From Roseomonas genomospecies 6 (GTDB taxonomy: Bacteria > Pseudomonadota > Alphaproteobacteria > Azospirillales > Azospirillaceae): a stretch of 64,000 bases of DNA. Under the pieces are notes generated by a model that had not been told where the DNA came from, did not search any database, and saw only the letters and a program-made list of their open reading frames with translations. The position numbers and the translations under genes are program-made. The stretch covers positions 1 to 64,000 of the forward strand of contig NZ_QOKW01000017.1 of NCBI RefSeq assembly GCF_008365375.1, given 5' to 3'. Of this stretch, positions 16,440-24,764 are shown piece after piece (within the stretch, counting starts at the first letter, position 1; every line of letters starts with the position of its first letter).

Positions 16440-18854
16440 ATGTTCGAAATCCCTCGTGGTGCCCTCTATCCGGTCCTGCCGCTCCGCGACATCGTGGTAT
16501 TTCCCCACATGATCGTGCCTCTCTTTGTTGGCCGCGAGAAGTCCGTGCGCGCCCTGGAAGACGTGATGAAGGACGACAAGCAGATCCTTCTCGTCACCCA
16601 GAAGAACGCCGCGCAGGACGACCCGACCCCGGCCGACATCTACAGCGTCGGCACCGTTGGGACCGTGTTGCAGCTTCTGAAGCTGCCGGACGGCACGGTG
16701 AAGGTGCTGGTGGAGGGGGGGCAGCGCGCGTCCATCACCAAGTTCGCCGAGAACGAGGATTTCTTCCAGGCCCACGCCGATCTCGTCGAGGAGAAGGTCG
16801 GGGAAAGCCAGGAGCTTGAGGCGCTGGGCCGGGCCGTCGTCTCGCAATTCGAGCAGTACATCAAGCTCAACAAGAAGATCCCGCCGGAGGTTCTGGTCTC
16901 GATCAACCAGATCGAAGAGCCGGGCAAGCTGGCGGATACGGTGGCCTCGCACCTTGCGCTGAAGATTCCGGAAAAGCAGCAGCTCCTGGAATGCGCCACG
17001 GTGTCGGAGCGGCTGGAGCGGGTCTATGCCTTCATGGAAGGCGAGATCGGCGTACTGCAGGTGGAAAAGCGCATCCGCAACCGCGTGAAGCGGCAGATGG
17101 AGAAGACCCAGCGCGAGTACTACCTCAACGAACAGCTCAAGGCGATCCAGAAGGAACTCGGCGAGACCGAGGACGGCCGGGACGAGTCGGCCGAGCTGGA
17201 AGAGAAGATCAACAAGACCCGCTTCTCCAAGGAAGCCCGCGACAAGGCCCTGGCCGAGCTGAAGAAGCTGCGCTCCATGAGCCCGATGTCCGCCGAGGCC
17301 ACGGTGGTGCGCAATTACCTGGATTGGATGCTGTCCATTCCGTGGAAGAAGCGCACCAAGGTCAAGAAGGATCTGAAGCTCGCCCAGAAGATCCTCGACG
17401 CCGACCATTACGGCCTGGAGAAGGTCAAGGAGCGCATCCTCGAATATCTCGCGGTCCAGAACCGCATGAACAAGGTGAAGGGGCCGATCCTCTGTCTCGT
17501 CGGCCCGCCCGGCGTCGGCAAGACCTCGCTCGGCAAGTCGATCGCCAAATCCACGGGCCGCAACTTCGTCCGCATGTCGCTGGGCGGCGTGCGGGATGAG
17601 GCCGAGGTCCGCGGCCACCGGCGCACCTACATCGGCTCCATGCCCGGCAAGGTCATCCAGGGCATGAAGAAGGCGAAGTCGTCCAACCCGCTGTTCCTGC
17701 TGGACGAGATCGACAAGCTTGGCGCCGATTGGCGTGGCGACCCGTCGTCGGCCCTGCTGGAGGTCCTTGATCCGGAGCAGAACGGCACCTTCAACGACCA
17801 TTACCTGGAGGTCGATTACGACCTGTCGGACGTTATGTTCGTCTGCACGGCCAACACGATGCGCATGCCGCAGCCGCTGCTGGACCGCATGGAGATCATC
17901 CGCGTCGCCGGCTACACCGAGGATGAGAAGGTCGAGATCTCCAAGCGCCACCTGATCGAAAAGCAGGTGGAGGCCAATGGCCTGAAGAAGGGCGAGTTCG
18001 CCATCTCCGACGACGCGCTGCGCGACCTGATCCGCTACTACACGCGGGAAGCTGGCGTCCGCAGCCTGGAGCGCGAGATCGCCAACCTCTGCCGCAAGGC
18101 CGTGAAGGAGATCCTGATGAAGGGCTCCGCCGGCGCGAAGGTGTCCGTCACGCGCCGGAACCTGGACAAGTACGCCGGCGTCCGCCGCTTCCATTTCGGC
18201 GAGGCGGAGCTGGAGGATCTGGTGGGCGTCACCACCGGTCTCGCCTGGACCGAGGTGGGCGGCGAGCTGCTGTCCATCGAGGCGGTCAGCCTGCCCGGCA
18301 AGGGGCGCGTGACCACCACCGGCAAGCTGGGCGACGTGATGAAGGAGTCGGTCCAGGCGGCGGAGAGCTACGTCAAGTCGCGCGCCACCGCCTTCGGCAT
18401 CAAGCCGACGCTTTTCGAAAAGCGAGACATCCACGTCCACGTTCCGGAGGGCGCCACCCCGAAGGACGGCCCGTCGGCGGGTGTGGCCATGATCACCTCG
18501 ATCGTGTCGGTCCTGACCGGAATCGCGGTCCGCAAGGATGTGGCGATGACCGGCGAGATCACGCTGCGTGGCCGTGTGCTTCCCATCGGCGGCCTGAAGG
18601 AGAAGCTGCTGGCCGCTCTGCGCGGTGGCCTGAAGCATGTGCTGATCCCGAAGGACAACGAAAAGGATCTGGCCGACATTCCGGACAACGTGAAGCGTGG
18701 TCTCGAAATCATTCCGGTCAGCACCGTGGACGACGTGCTGAAGCACGCCTTGGTGCGTGAGCTGGAGCCGATCGAGTGGAAGGAACCCGAAGCGGTCGAG
18801 CCAGCGGTCGCCAAGCCGCAGACCGATGGAGGCGGCGAAGTGCTTCGCCACTGA
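16440..18854 (+). CDS. lon: Lon, ATP-dependent serine protease
   Basis: The 804-residue protein degrades misfolded and regulatory proteins in the cytoplasm. The order of domains is the substrate-binding LAN domain (about residues 1-200), a coiled coil with KRIRNRVKRQMEKTQ, the AAA+ module with GPPGVGKT (about 356-363), and the C-terminal peptidase with the catalytic serine in PKDGPSAGVAM (about 674-684) and the partner Lys about 40 residues later. The ATG at 16440 gives MFEIPRGALYPVLPLRD. The spacer after clpX is 284 bases and contains CTTGAA at 16309-16314, a heat-shock-like -35, but I see no matching -10. A very strong hairpin follows the gene. Confidence 0.98.
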   Translation: MFEIPRGALYPVLPLRDIVVFPHMIVPLFVGREKSVRALEDVMKDDKQILLVTQKNAAQDDPTPADIYSVGTVGTVLQLLKLPDGTVKVLVEGGQRASITKFAENEDFFQAHADLVEEKVGESQELEALGRAVVSQFEQYIKLNKKIPPEVLVSINQIEEPGKLADTVASHLALKIPEKQQLLECATVSERLERVYAFMEGEIGVLQVEKRIRNRVKRQMEKTQREYYLNEQLKAIQKELGETEDGRDESAELEEKINKTRFSKEARDKALAELKKLRSMSPMSAEATVVRNYLDWMLSIPWKKRTKVKKDLKLAQKILDADHYGLEKVKERILEYLAVQNRMNKVKGPILCLVGPPGVGKTSLGKSIAKSTGRNFVRMSLGGVRDEAEVRGHRRTYIGSMPGKVIQGMKKAKSSNPLFLLDEIDKLGADWRGDPSSALLEVLDPEQNGTFNDHYLEVDYDLSDVMFVCTANTMRMPQPLLDRMEIIRVAGYTEDEKVEISKRHLIEKQVEANGLKKGEFAISDDALRDLIRYYTREAGVRSLEREIANLCRKAVKEILMKGSAGAKVSVTRRNLDKYAGVRRFHFGEAELEDLVGVTTGLAWTEVGGELLSIEAVSLPGKGRVTTTGKLGDVMKESVQAAESYVKSRATAFGIKPTLFEKRDIHVHVPEGATPKDGPSAGVAMITSIVSVLTGIAVRKDVAMTGEITLRGRVLPIGGLKEKLLAALRGGLKHVLIPKDNEKDLADIPDNVKRGLEIIPVSTVDDVLKHALVRELEPIEWKEPEAVEPAVAKPQTDGGGEVLRH

Positions 18855-18900
18855 CCGAGGTTTGACTCGAAAGCACGCCTGAGAACGCTACCCCGACTCG

Positions 18901-18937
18901 CATCGCCCGCCCGTCTTCAATTGACGGGCGGGCGATG
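18901..18937 (+). terminator. Strong hairpin between lon and hupB
   Basis: A perfect 15-bp inverted repeat, CATCGCCCGCCCGTC and its complement around a TTCAATT loop, lies 46 bases past the lon stop. The tail TCGCGTTTATCGTTTAAAA is T-containing but not a clean T run. It probably terminates lon or protects its 3' end. Confidence 0.75.
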
Positions 18938-18949
18938 TCGCGTTTATCG
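18921..18949 (+). promoter_or_regulatory. Candidate hupB promoter overlapping the hairpin
   Basis: TTGACG at 18921-18926, spanning the loop edge and right arm of the lon hairpin, and TTATCG at 18944-18949 are 17 bases apart. HU genes usually have their own strong promoter, and hupB starts about 70 bases downstream. Confidence 0.4.
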
Positions 18950-19017
18950 TTTAAAAAAAGCGAAGTCACGGGACCGCTTTGCTTCCGACTTCTTTGGCGG
19001 ATTGGGAGAGAACGTGA

Positions 19018-19290
19018 ATGAACAAAAACGATCTGGTCGCCCACGTTGCCGACTCCGTGGGTTTGTCTAAGACCGATGCAACAAAGGCCGTGGAGGCCGT
19101 TCTCGAGGGCATTGCCGACTCGTTGAAGAAGGGAGACGAGGTCCGTCTGGTCGGCTTTGGCACCTTTGCCGTGACCGAGCGCGCGGCCAGCGAAGGCCGC
19201 AACCCGCGCACCGGCGAGAAGATCGCCATTCCTGCATCGAAGCAGCCGAAGTTCAAACCGGGAAAGACCCTGAAGGACGTACTGAATTGA
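19018..19290 (+). CDS. hupB: HU-type DNA-binding protein
   Basis: The 90-residue nucleoid protein bends and compacts DNA as a dimer. The N-terminal helix-turn-helix dimer domain starts MNKNDLVAHVADSVGLSKTD. The DNA-binding beta arm is GRNPRTGEKIAIPASKQPKF with the conserved Pro at the tip, and the end is KPGKTLKDVLN. GGGAGAG lies about eight bases before the ATG. It lies downstream of lon, as in most proteobacteria, and probably has its own promoter. Confidence 0.97.
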   Translation: MNKNDLVAHVADSVGLSKTDATKAVEAVLEGIADSLKKGDEVRLVGFGTFAVTERAASEGRNPRTGEKIAIPASKQPKFKPGKTLKDVLN

Positions 19291-19406
19291 AGACGGCTTG
19301 AACTGGCTGGCGCATCCGGGGCATAGTGCGCGCCGGTCGGCAGGGGCCGACCGGTTTTGCGTTGTCGGTCCGGTCGGTCCCGTCTGTCCGGTCGACACCA
19401 TGGCGC

Positions 19407-19481
19407 GGGCGATTAGCTCAGCGGTAGAGCATCTCGTTTACACCGAGAGGGTCGGGGGTTCGAAACCCTCATCGCCCACCA
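19407..19481 (+). tRNA. tRNA-Val (anticodon UAC)
   Basis: Acceptor GGGCGAT/ATCGCCC, D arm GCTC-GAGC, anticodon loop TTTACAC between CTCG and CGAG, T loop TTCGAAA and encoded ACCA support a 75-base tRNA-Val. Confidence 0.96.
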
Positions 19482-19525
19482 TCGCGCCTTTTGCCTTTCC
19501 CAACCGCCGCCTTTCAAATTCGTGA

Positions 19526-19554
19526 TTGACAGGTGATGGGCCGGACGGCTAGAA
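19526..19554 (+). promoter_or_regulatory. Probable promoter of tRNA-Asp
   Basis: A consensus TTGACA at 19526-19531 and CTAGAA at 19549-19554 are separated by exactly 17 bases. They sit between the two tRNA genes, with tRNA-Asp starting about 95 bases downstream. Confidence 0.65.
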
Positions 19555-19649
19555 ACCGCCCATCGGCGACGGAACAACGGTTCCGGAAACAGCGCTGCGA
19601 TCCTATGACACGGACGCTGGCTCAGGCGCTTTTCAAATTGCCGCGTTGC

Positions 19650-19726
<77 letters not shown>

Positions 19727-20055
19727 CTCCTTCTTCCCCATCGAAAATGAAGCATGCATGGGTTTAACGGCGGGTTGGCGATGCCTATATCCAATGCGCT
19801 GACCCGCCATATCCGATAAGCCGGATAGAGTTCAGGGTCATTTAAAAAGTCTGGTAATACCAAGGACATCCACTCATTTCCGCAGAGTGGATTCATTGGC
19901 CGAAAGCGATTCAAAGCGCTTTCCTTGATCACGCTCTCGTCATATATTCCGCCCCGTCTGATGGGCTAATCCAAGGCATTCCAGCCACGGCACCGCGGGT
20001 CGGCCGATTACCGGCCGTGCCGGCGCTCGTGGCGTGGGCTTATGGGAGGACCGCG
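19727..20055 (+). other. AT-richer gene-free leader between tRNA-Asp and nuoA
   Basis: No convincing gene lies in these 329 bases. From about 19737 to 19975 the sequence is clearly more AT-rich than the flanks. It holds three small hairpins: TATCCG/CGGATA at 19810-19827; ATCCACTC/GAGTGGAT at 19868-19892; and GAAAGCG/CGCTTTC at 19902-19923. CATATATT at 19941-19948 resembles a -10 element, but I found no -35 at the right distance. The nuo promoter must lie somewhere here. Confidence 0.5.
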
Positions 20056-20424
20056 GTGACCAACCCGCTGATCATTGAGTACCTTCCGATCCTGGTGTTC
20101 CTGCTGATCGGTATTGCGCTGGCTGTCGTGATGGTCGGCGCGTCTTACGTCATCAGCCCGAAGAATCCGGATGCGGAGAAGCTCTCCCCCTACGAGTGCG
20201 GCTTCGAGCCGTTCGAGGATGCGCGCACGAAATTCGACGTGCGGTTTTACCTGGTCTCGATCCTGTTCATCATCTTCGACCTCGAGGTCGCCTTCCTGTT
20301 TCCGTGGGCCGTGGCGCTCGGGGACATCGGCTTGTTCGGCTTCTGGTCGATGATGGTGTTCCTCGGGATTCTGACCATCGGCTTCATCTATGAGTGGAAG
20401 AAAGGAGCTCTGGAATGGGAGTAG
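20056..20424 (+). CDS. nuoA: NADH dehydrogenase I subunit A
   Basis: The 122-residue membrane subunit links the peripheral and membrane arms of complex I. Three membrane helices are visible, and the loop has the conserved ECGFEPFEDARTKFDVRFY segment with the quinone-site Cys. I chose the GTG at 20056 (MTNPLIIEYLPILVFLL) because GGGAGGA ends six bases before it; an in-frame codon at 20017 has no such site. It is the first of fourteen nuo genes, and nuoB starts ten bases before its stop. Confidence 0.95.
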   Translation: MTNPLIIEYLPILVFLLIGIALAVVMVGASYVISPKNPDAEKLSPYECGFEPFEDARTKFDVRFYLVSILFIIFDLEVAFLFPWAVALGDIGLFGFWSMMVFLGILTIGFIYEWKKGALEWE

Positions 20425-20957
20425 AGGCTGCCAAGCTGGCGCCGATTCCGCCCGGACCGGAACAGGACGCCTATCTCCGCGCGGTCACCGAGGAGATCCA
20501 GGAAAAGGGCTTCATCACGGCGAAGTACGAGGACGTCCTCGCCTGGGCCCGCACCGGGTCGCTCTGGCCGATGACCTTCGGTCTGGCCTGCTGCGCGGTG
20601 GAGATGATCCACGCCTACATGAGCCGGTACGACCTGGACCGATTCGGCGTCATCCCGCGCCCCAGCCCGCGCCAGTCCGACTGCATGATCGTGGCCGGCA
20701 CGCTGACCAACAAGATGGCCCCCGCGCTGCGCAAGGTCTATGACCAGATGCCGGAACCGCGCTGGGTCATCTCGATGGGCTCGTGCGCCAACGGTGGCGG
20801 CTACTACCACTACTCCTACTCGGTGGTGCGTGGCTGCGACCGGATCGTGCCGGTCGACATCTATGTGCCGGGCTGTCCGCCCACCGCGGAAGCGCTGGTC
20901 TACGGCATTCTGCAGCTCCAGAAGAAGATCCGGCGCGGCAACCGCATTGCTCGCTGA
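20415..20957 (+). CDS. nuoB: NADH dehydrogenase I subunit B
   Basis: NuoB carries the terminal [4Fe-4S] cluster N2 that passes electrons to ubiquinone. The cluster ligands are visible: the tandem Cys pair in GLACCAVEM (about residues 51-59), Cys in SMGSCANGGGYY and Cys in VPGCPPTAEAL. The ATG at 20415 is preferred because AAAGGAG lies eight bases upstream, at the end of nuoA; this gives 180 residues starting MGVEAAKLAPIPPG. It overlaps nuoA by ten bases, which suggests coupled translation. Confidence 0.96.
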   Translation: MGVEAAKLAPIPPGPEQDAYLRAVTEEIQEKGFITAKYEDVLAWARTGSLWPMTFGLACCAVEMIHAYMSRYDLDRFGVIPRPSPRQSDCMIVAGTLTNKMAPALRKVYDQMPEPRWVISMGSCANGGGYYHYSYSVVRGCDRIVPVDIYVPGCPPTAEALVYGILQLQKKIRRGNRIAR

Positions 20958-20982
20958 ATAAGAAAAAGGCAGGTCCTGGCCC

Positions 20983-21612
20983 ATGTCCGAACAGGCGTTG
21001 AAGGAACTCGGGGACCATATCGCCGCGACGCTCGGCGACGATGTCCTGAAGGTCGAGCTGAAGCATGGCGAGCTGATGGTGACCGTTCGCCGGCCCTCGC
21101 TCATCAAGTCGCTCACCTTCCTGCGTGACGATCCGAACTGCTCGTTCGAGCAGTTGCTGGACATCACCGCGGTGGATTGGCCGGAGCGGGAGGAACGCTT
21201 CGAAGTCGTCTACAACCTTCTGAGCTACAAGCACAACCGGCGCATCCGCGTGAAGGTCAGGACGGACGAGGACACGCCTGTGGCCTCCGCCATGCCGGTG
21301 TACAGCGCGGCCAACTGGTTCGAGCGCGAAACCTGGGACATGTACGGGATCTTCTTCTCCGACCACCCGGACCTGCGCCGCATCCTGACCGACTACGGAT
21401 TCGAAGGGCATCCGCTGCGCAAGGACTTCCCGCTGACGGGCTACGTCGAGTGCCGATACGACGAGGACCAGAAGCGAGTCGTCTACGAGCCGGTCCGCCT
21501 GACACAGGACTTCCGCACCTTCGACTTCCTGTCGCCCTGGGAAGGCATGACCAACGTGATGCTGCCCGGCGACGAGAAGGCCCAGGCCCCTGACACCGGG
21601 AGCAAGCCGTGA
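20983..21612 (+). CDS. nuoC: NADH dehydrogenase I subunit C
   Basis: The 209-residue peripheral subunit corresponds to the 30-kDa subunit of complex I. The signature ERETWDMYGIFFSDHPDLRR, followed by LTDYGFEGHPLRKDFPL, is clear at about residues 113-148. It is a separate gene, not fused to nuoD as in enteric bacteria, the normal arrangement in alphaproteobacteria. The ATG lies 25 bases after nuoB and overlaps are tight downstream: nuoD starts four bases before this stop. Confidence 0.96.
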   Translation: MSEQALKELGDHIAATLGDDVLKVELKHGELMVTVRRPSLIKSLTFLRDDPNCSFEQLLDITAVDWPEREERFEVVYNLLSYKHNRRIRVKVRTDEDTPVASAMPVYSAANWFERETWDMYGIFFSDHPDLRRILTDYGFEGHPLRKDFPLTGYVECRYDEDQKRVVYEPVRLTQDFRTFDFLSPWEGMTNVMLPGDEKAQAPDTGSKP

Positions 21613-22829
21613 CCATCGCCACGTCCGCACACCCCTCCGCCGGTCAGGCCGGCGGCAAGACTCAGATCAAGCCCTACACCATGAACTTCGGGCCGCAGCA
21701 CCCTGCGGCCCACGGCGTGTTGCGCCTGGTGATGGAGCTGAACGGCGAGGTGGTCGAGCGCTGCGACCCGCACATCGGCCTGCTGCACCGCGGCACCGAA
21801 AAGCTGATCGAGTACAAGACCTACCTGCAGGCCGTTCCGTATTTCGACCGGCTGGATTACGTCAGCCCGATGTGCATGGAGCACGCCTATGTGCTCGGCA
21901 TCGAAAATCTGCTGCAGATCAAGGCGCCGCTGCGCGCCCAGTACATCCGCGTGCTCTTCTCCGAGATCACGCGCATCCTGAACCACATCCTGTCGATCAC
22001 CACCGGTGCGCTCGACGTCGGCGCGATCACCCCGGCGCTGTGGGGCTTCGAGGAACGCGAGATCCTCATGGAGTTCTACGAGCGTGCCTCGGGCGCGCGT
22101 CTGCACGCGAACTACTTCCGTCCCGGCGGCGTGGCCTGGGACCTGCCTGCGGGTCTGACCGACGACATCTGGGAGTTCACGGAGCGCTTCCCAAAGTTTG
22201 TTGACGACATCGACAATCTGCTGACGAACAATCGCATTTTCAAGCAGCGGACCGTCGACATCGGCATCGTCAGCAAGGAAGAGGCATACGACTGGGGCTT
22301 CACCGGCCCGATGCTCCGCGGTTCCGGCGTCGCCTGGGATCTGCGCAAGTCGCAGCCCTACGAGGTCTACGACCGCATGGATTTCGACGTTCCGGTCGGC
22401 CTGACGGGTGACTGCTGGGCGCGCTACCTCGTCCGCATGGAGGAGATGCGCCAGTCGAACCGCATGATCCGCCAGTGCCTGAAGGAGCTTCCCGACGGTC
22501 CGGTGCGCGTGGAGGACCGCAAGGTCGCGCCGCCGCCGCGCGGCGAGATGAAGCGTTCGATGGAAGCGCTGATCCATCACTTCAAGCTCTTCACCGAGGG
22601 CTTCCACGTCCCAGCGGGCGAAACCTACACCGCCATCGAGGCGCCGAAGGGCGAGTTCGGCGTGTATCTGGTGTCGGACGGCACGAACAAGCCGTACCGC
22701 TGCAAGATCCGCGCGCCGGGCTTCGCCCACCTGCAAGGCCTCGACTTCATGTCGAAAGGCCACATGCTGGCCGACGCGGTGGCCAACATCGCGTCCATGG
22801 ACATCGTGTTCGGAGAGATTGACCGATGA
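21609..22829 (+). CDS. nuoD: NADH dehydrogenase I subunit D
   Basis: The 406-residue subunit corresponds to the 49-kDa subunit and forms the quinone pocket with NuoB. It has MNFGPQHPAAHGVLRLVMEL near residues 24-43, the quinone-binding HIGLLHRGTEKL and the C-terminal signature ending in DIVFGEIDR. The start GTG at 21609 overlaps the nuoC stop by four bases. The 3' end overlaps nuoE by four bases. No unusual features are seen. Confidence 0.97.
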   Translation: MTIATSAHPSAGQAGGKTQIKPYTMNFGPQHPAAHGVLRLVMELNGEVVERCDPHIGLLHRGTEKLIEYKTYLQAVPYFDRLDYVSPMCMEHAYVLGIENLLQIKAPLRAQYIRVLFSEITRILNHILSITTGALDVGAITPALWGFEEREILMEFYERASGARLHANYFRPGGVAWDLPAGLTDDIWEFTERFPKFVDDIDNLLTNNRIFKQRTVDIGIVSKEEAYDWGFTGPMLRGSGVAWDLRKSQPYEVYDRMDFDVPVGLTGDCWARYLVRMEEMRQSNRMIRQCLKELPDGPVRVEDRKVAPPPRGEMKRSMEALIHHFKLFTEGFHVPAGETYTAIEAPKGEFGVYLVSDGTNKPYRCKIRAPGFAHLQGLDFMSKGHMLADAVANIASMDIVFGEIDR

Positions 22830-23446
22830 GCGCCCCGGCTCACGACCCGGCCAAGGAGCCGGCCTCCTTCGCCTTCACTCCGGAGAACCTGGAGCGGGCG
22901 AAGGCCATCATCGCGAAGTACCCGGCGGGCAAGCAGGCCAGCGCCTGCATGCCGCTGCTCGATCTGGCCCAGCGCCAGAACGACGGCTGGCTGCCGCGTG
23001 TCGCCATGGACGCCGTCGCCGACCTGCTCGGCATGCCGCGCATCCGCGTGTACGAGGTCGCGACCTTCTACACGATGTACAACAAGGCCCCGGTCGGCAA
23101 ACACGTCATCCAGGTCTGCACGACCACGCCGTGCTGGCTGCGCGGGTCCGACGACATCGTGCACACCTGCGAGCGCAAGCTCGGTATCGGCGTCGGCGAG
23201 ACGACGGCGGACGGCCAATTCACGCTGCGCGAGGTCGAGTGTTCGGGCGCCTGCGTCAACGCGCCGGTGGTCCAGATCGGCGACGACTATTATGAAGACG
23301 TCAGCCCGGAACACATGGAAAAGATCATCGACGCTCTGAAGGGCGGCGAGATTCCCAAGCACGGCTCACAGATCGGCCGGCAGTCCTCCGAACCGGTGGG
23401 CGGCCCGACGACTCTGAAGGCCTTCACCACCACCCAGGCCGATTGA
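22826..23446 (+). CDS. nuoE: NADH dehydrogenase I subunit E
   Basis: This thioredoxin-like subunit (24-kDa type) holds the [2Fe-2S] cluster N1a next to NuoF in the NADH-oxidising module. The cysteines appear in VCTTTPCWLRG and REVECSGACVNAPVVQIG. It has 206 residues, longer than the E. coli protein because of a C-terminal tail rich in Gly, Thr and Pro, as in other alphaproteobacteria. The ATG overlaps the nuoD stop, and nuoF starts ten bases downstream. Confidence 0.96.
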   Translation: MSAPAHDPAKEPASFAFTPENLERAKAIIAKYPAGKQASACMPLLDLAQRQNDGWLPRVAMDAVADLLGMPRIRVYEVATFYTMYNKAPVGKHVIQVCTTTPCWLRGSDDIVHTCERKLGIGVGETTADGQFTLREVECSGACVNAPVVQIGDDYYEDVSPEHMEKIIDALKGGEIPKHGSQIGRQSSEPVGGPTTLKAFTTTQAD

Positions 23447-23456
23447 GGGGGATGCG

Positions 23457-24749
23457 ATGCTTCGTGACGAGGACCGCATTTTCACCAACCTGTACGGCTA
23501 CCAGAGCTTTGGCCTGGACGCCGCCCGGAAGCGTGGTGATTGGGACAACACCAAGGCTCTGATCGCCCAGGGCAAAGAGTGGATTATCGAGCAGGTCAAG
23601 GAATCCGGCCTGCGCGGGCGCGGCGGCGCGGGCTTCTCCACCGGCATGAAGTGGTCCTTCATGCCGAAGAACGTGACGGACAAGCCGGTCTATCTCGTCA
23701 TCAACGCCGACGAGGGCGAGCCGGGCACCTGCAAGGACCGCGACATCCTGCGCCACGATCCGCACAAGCTGATCGAGGGCTGCCTGCTCGCCGGTTTCGC
23801 CATCGGGGCGTCCGCCTGCTACATCTACATCCGTGGCGAGTTCTACAACGAGGGCTCCAACGTCCAGCGCGCCATCGACGAGGCGTACGAGGCGGGGCTG
23901 ATCGGCAAGAACGCCTGCGGCACGGGCTACGACTACGACATCTACATCCACCGGGGTGCCGGTGCGTACATCTGCGGCGAGGAAACCGCGCTCATCGAGT
24001 CCATCGAGGGCAAGAAGGGACAGCCGCGCAACAAGCCGCCGTTCCCCGCCCAGGCCGGTCTCTATTCCTGCCCGACCACGGTGAACAACGTCGAATCCAT
24101 CGCGGTGGTTCCGACCATCCTGCGCCGCGGCGCGGCGTGGTTCGCCGGTCTCGGCCGTCCGAAGAACACCGGCACAAAGCTCTTCTGCATCTCCGGGCAC
24201 GTCAACAAGCCGTGCAACGTGGAAGAGGAGATGGGCATCCCGCTGAAGGAACTGATCGAGAAGCACGCCGGCGGCGTGCGCGGCGGGTGGGACAACCTGC
24301 TGGCGATCATCCCCGGCGGATCGTCGGTGCCGCTGCTGCCGAAGTCAATCTGCGACACGGTGCTGATGGACTTCGACAGCCTGCGCGACGTGCGGTCGGG
24401 TCTGGGCACCGCGGCGGTGATCGTGATGGACAAGTCCACCGACGTGGTGAAGGCCATCGCCCGCCTGTCCCAGTTCTACGCCCATGAGAGCTGCGGCCAG
24501 TGCACGCCGTGCCGCGAAGGCACCGGCTGGATGAACCGCATCATGCAGCGCATGGTGACCGGCAACGCGCGCGTCGAGGAAATCGACATGCTGCTGGAGG
24601 TCACCAAACAGATCGAGGGGCACACCATCTGCGCGCTCGGCGATGCCGCGGCCTGGCCGATCCAGGGCCTGTTCCGGCATTTCCGGCCGGAGGTCGAGCG
24701 CCGCATCCTCGACTACCGCAACGCCGCCAAGTCCTTGGCGGCCGAGTAA
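23457..24749 (+). CDS. nuoF: NADH dehydrogenase I subunit F (NADH-binding)
   Basis: The 430-residue subunit binds NADH and FMN and is where electrons enter complex I. It has the NADH site GLRGRGGAGFSTGMKW (about residues 51-66), the FMN segment GAGAYICGEETALIESIEGK (about 167-186) and the [4Fe-4S] N3 ligands in ESCGQCTPCREGTGW, with the fourth Cys in HTICALGDAAAWP. The ATG follows GAGGGGGATGCG closely; a strong site. Length and motifs are complete. Confidence 0.97.
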   Translation: MLRDEDRIFTNLYGYQSFGLDAARKRGDWDNTKALIAQGKEWIIEQVKESGLRGRGGAGFSTGMKWSFMPKNVTDKPVYLVINADEGEPGTCKDRDILRHDPHKLIEGCLLAGFAIGASACYIYIRGEFYNEGSNVQRAIDEAYEAGLIGKNACGTGYDYDIYIHRGAGAYICGEETALIESIEGKKGQPRNKPPFPAQAGLYSCPTTVNNVESIAVVPTILRRGAAWFAGLGRPKNTGTKLFCISGHVNKPCNVEEEMGIPLKELIEKHAGGVRGGWDNLLAIIPGGSSVPLLPKSICDTVLMDFDSLRDVRSGLGTAAVIVMDKSTDVVKAIARLSQFYAHESCGQCTPCREGTGWMNRIMQRMVTGNARVEEIDMLLEVTKQIEGHTICALGDAAAWPIQGLFRHFRPEVERRILDYRNAAKSLAAE

Positions 24750-24764
24750 GGAGCCCGGTTTCCA

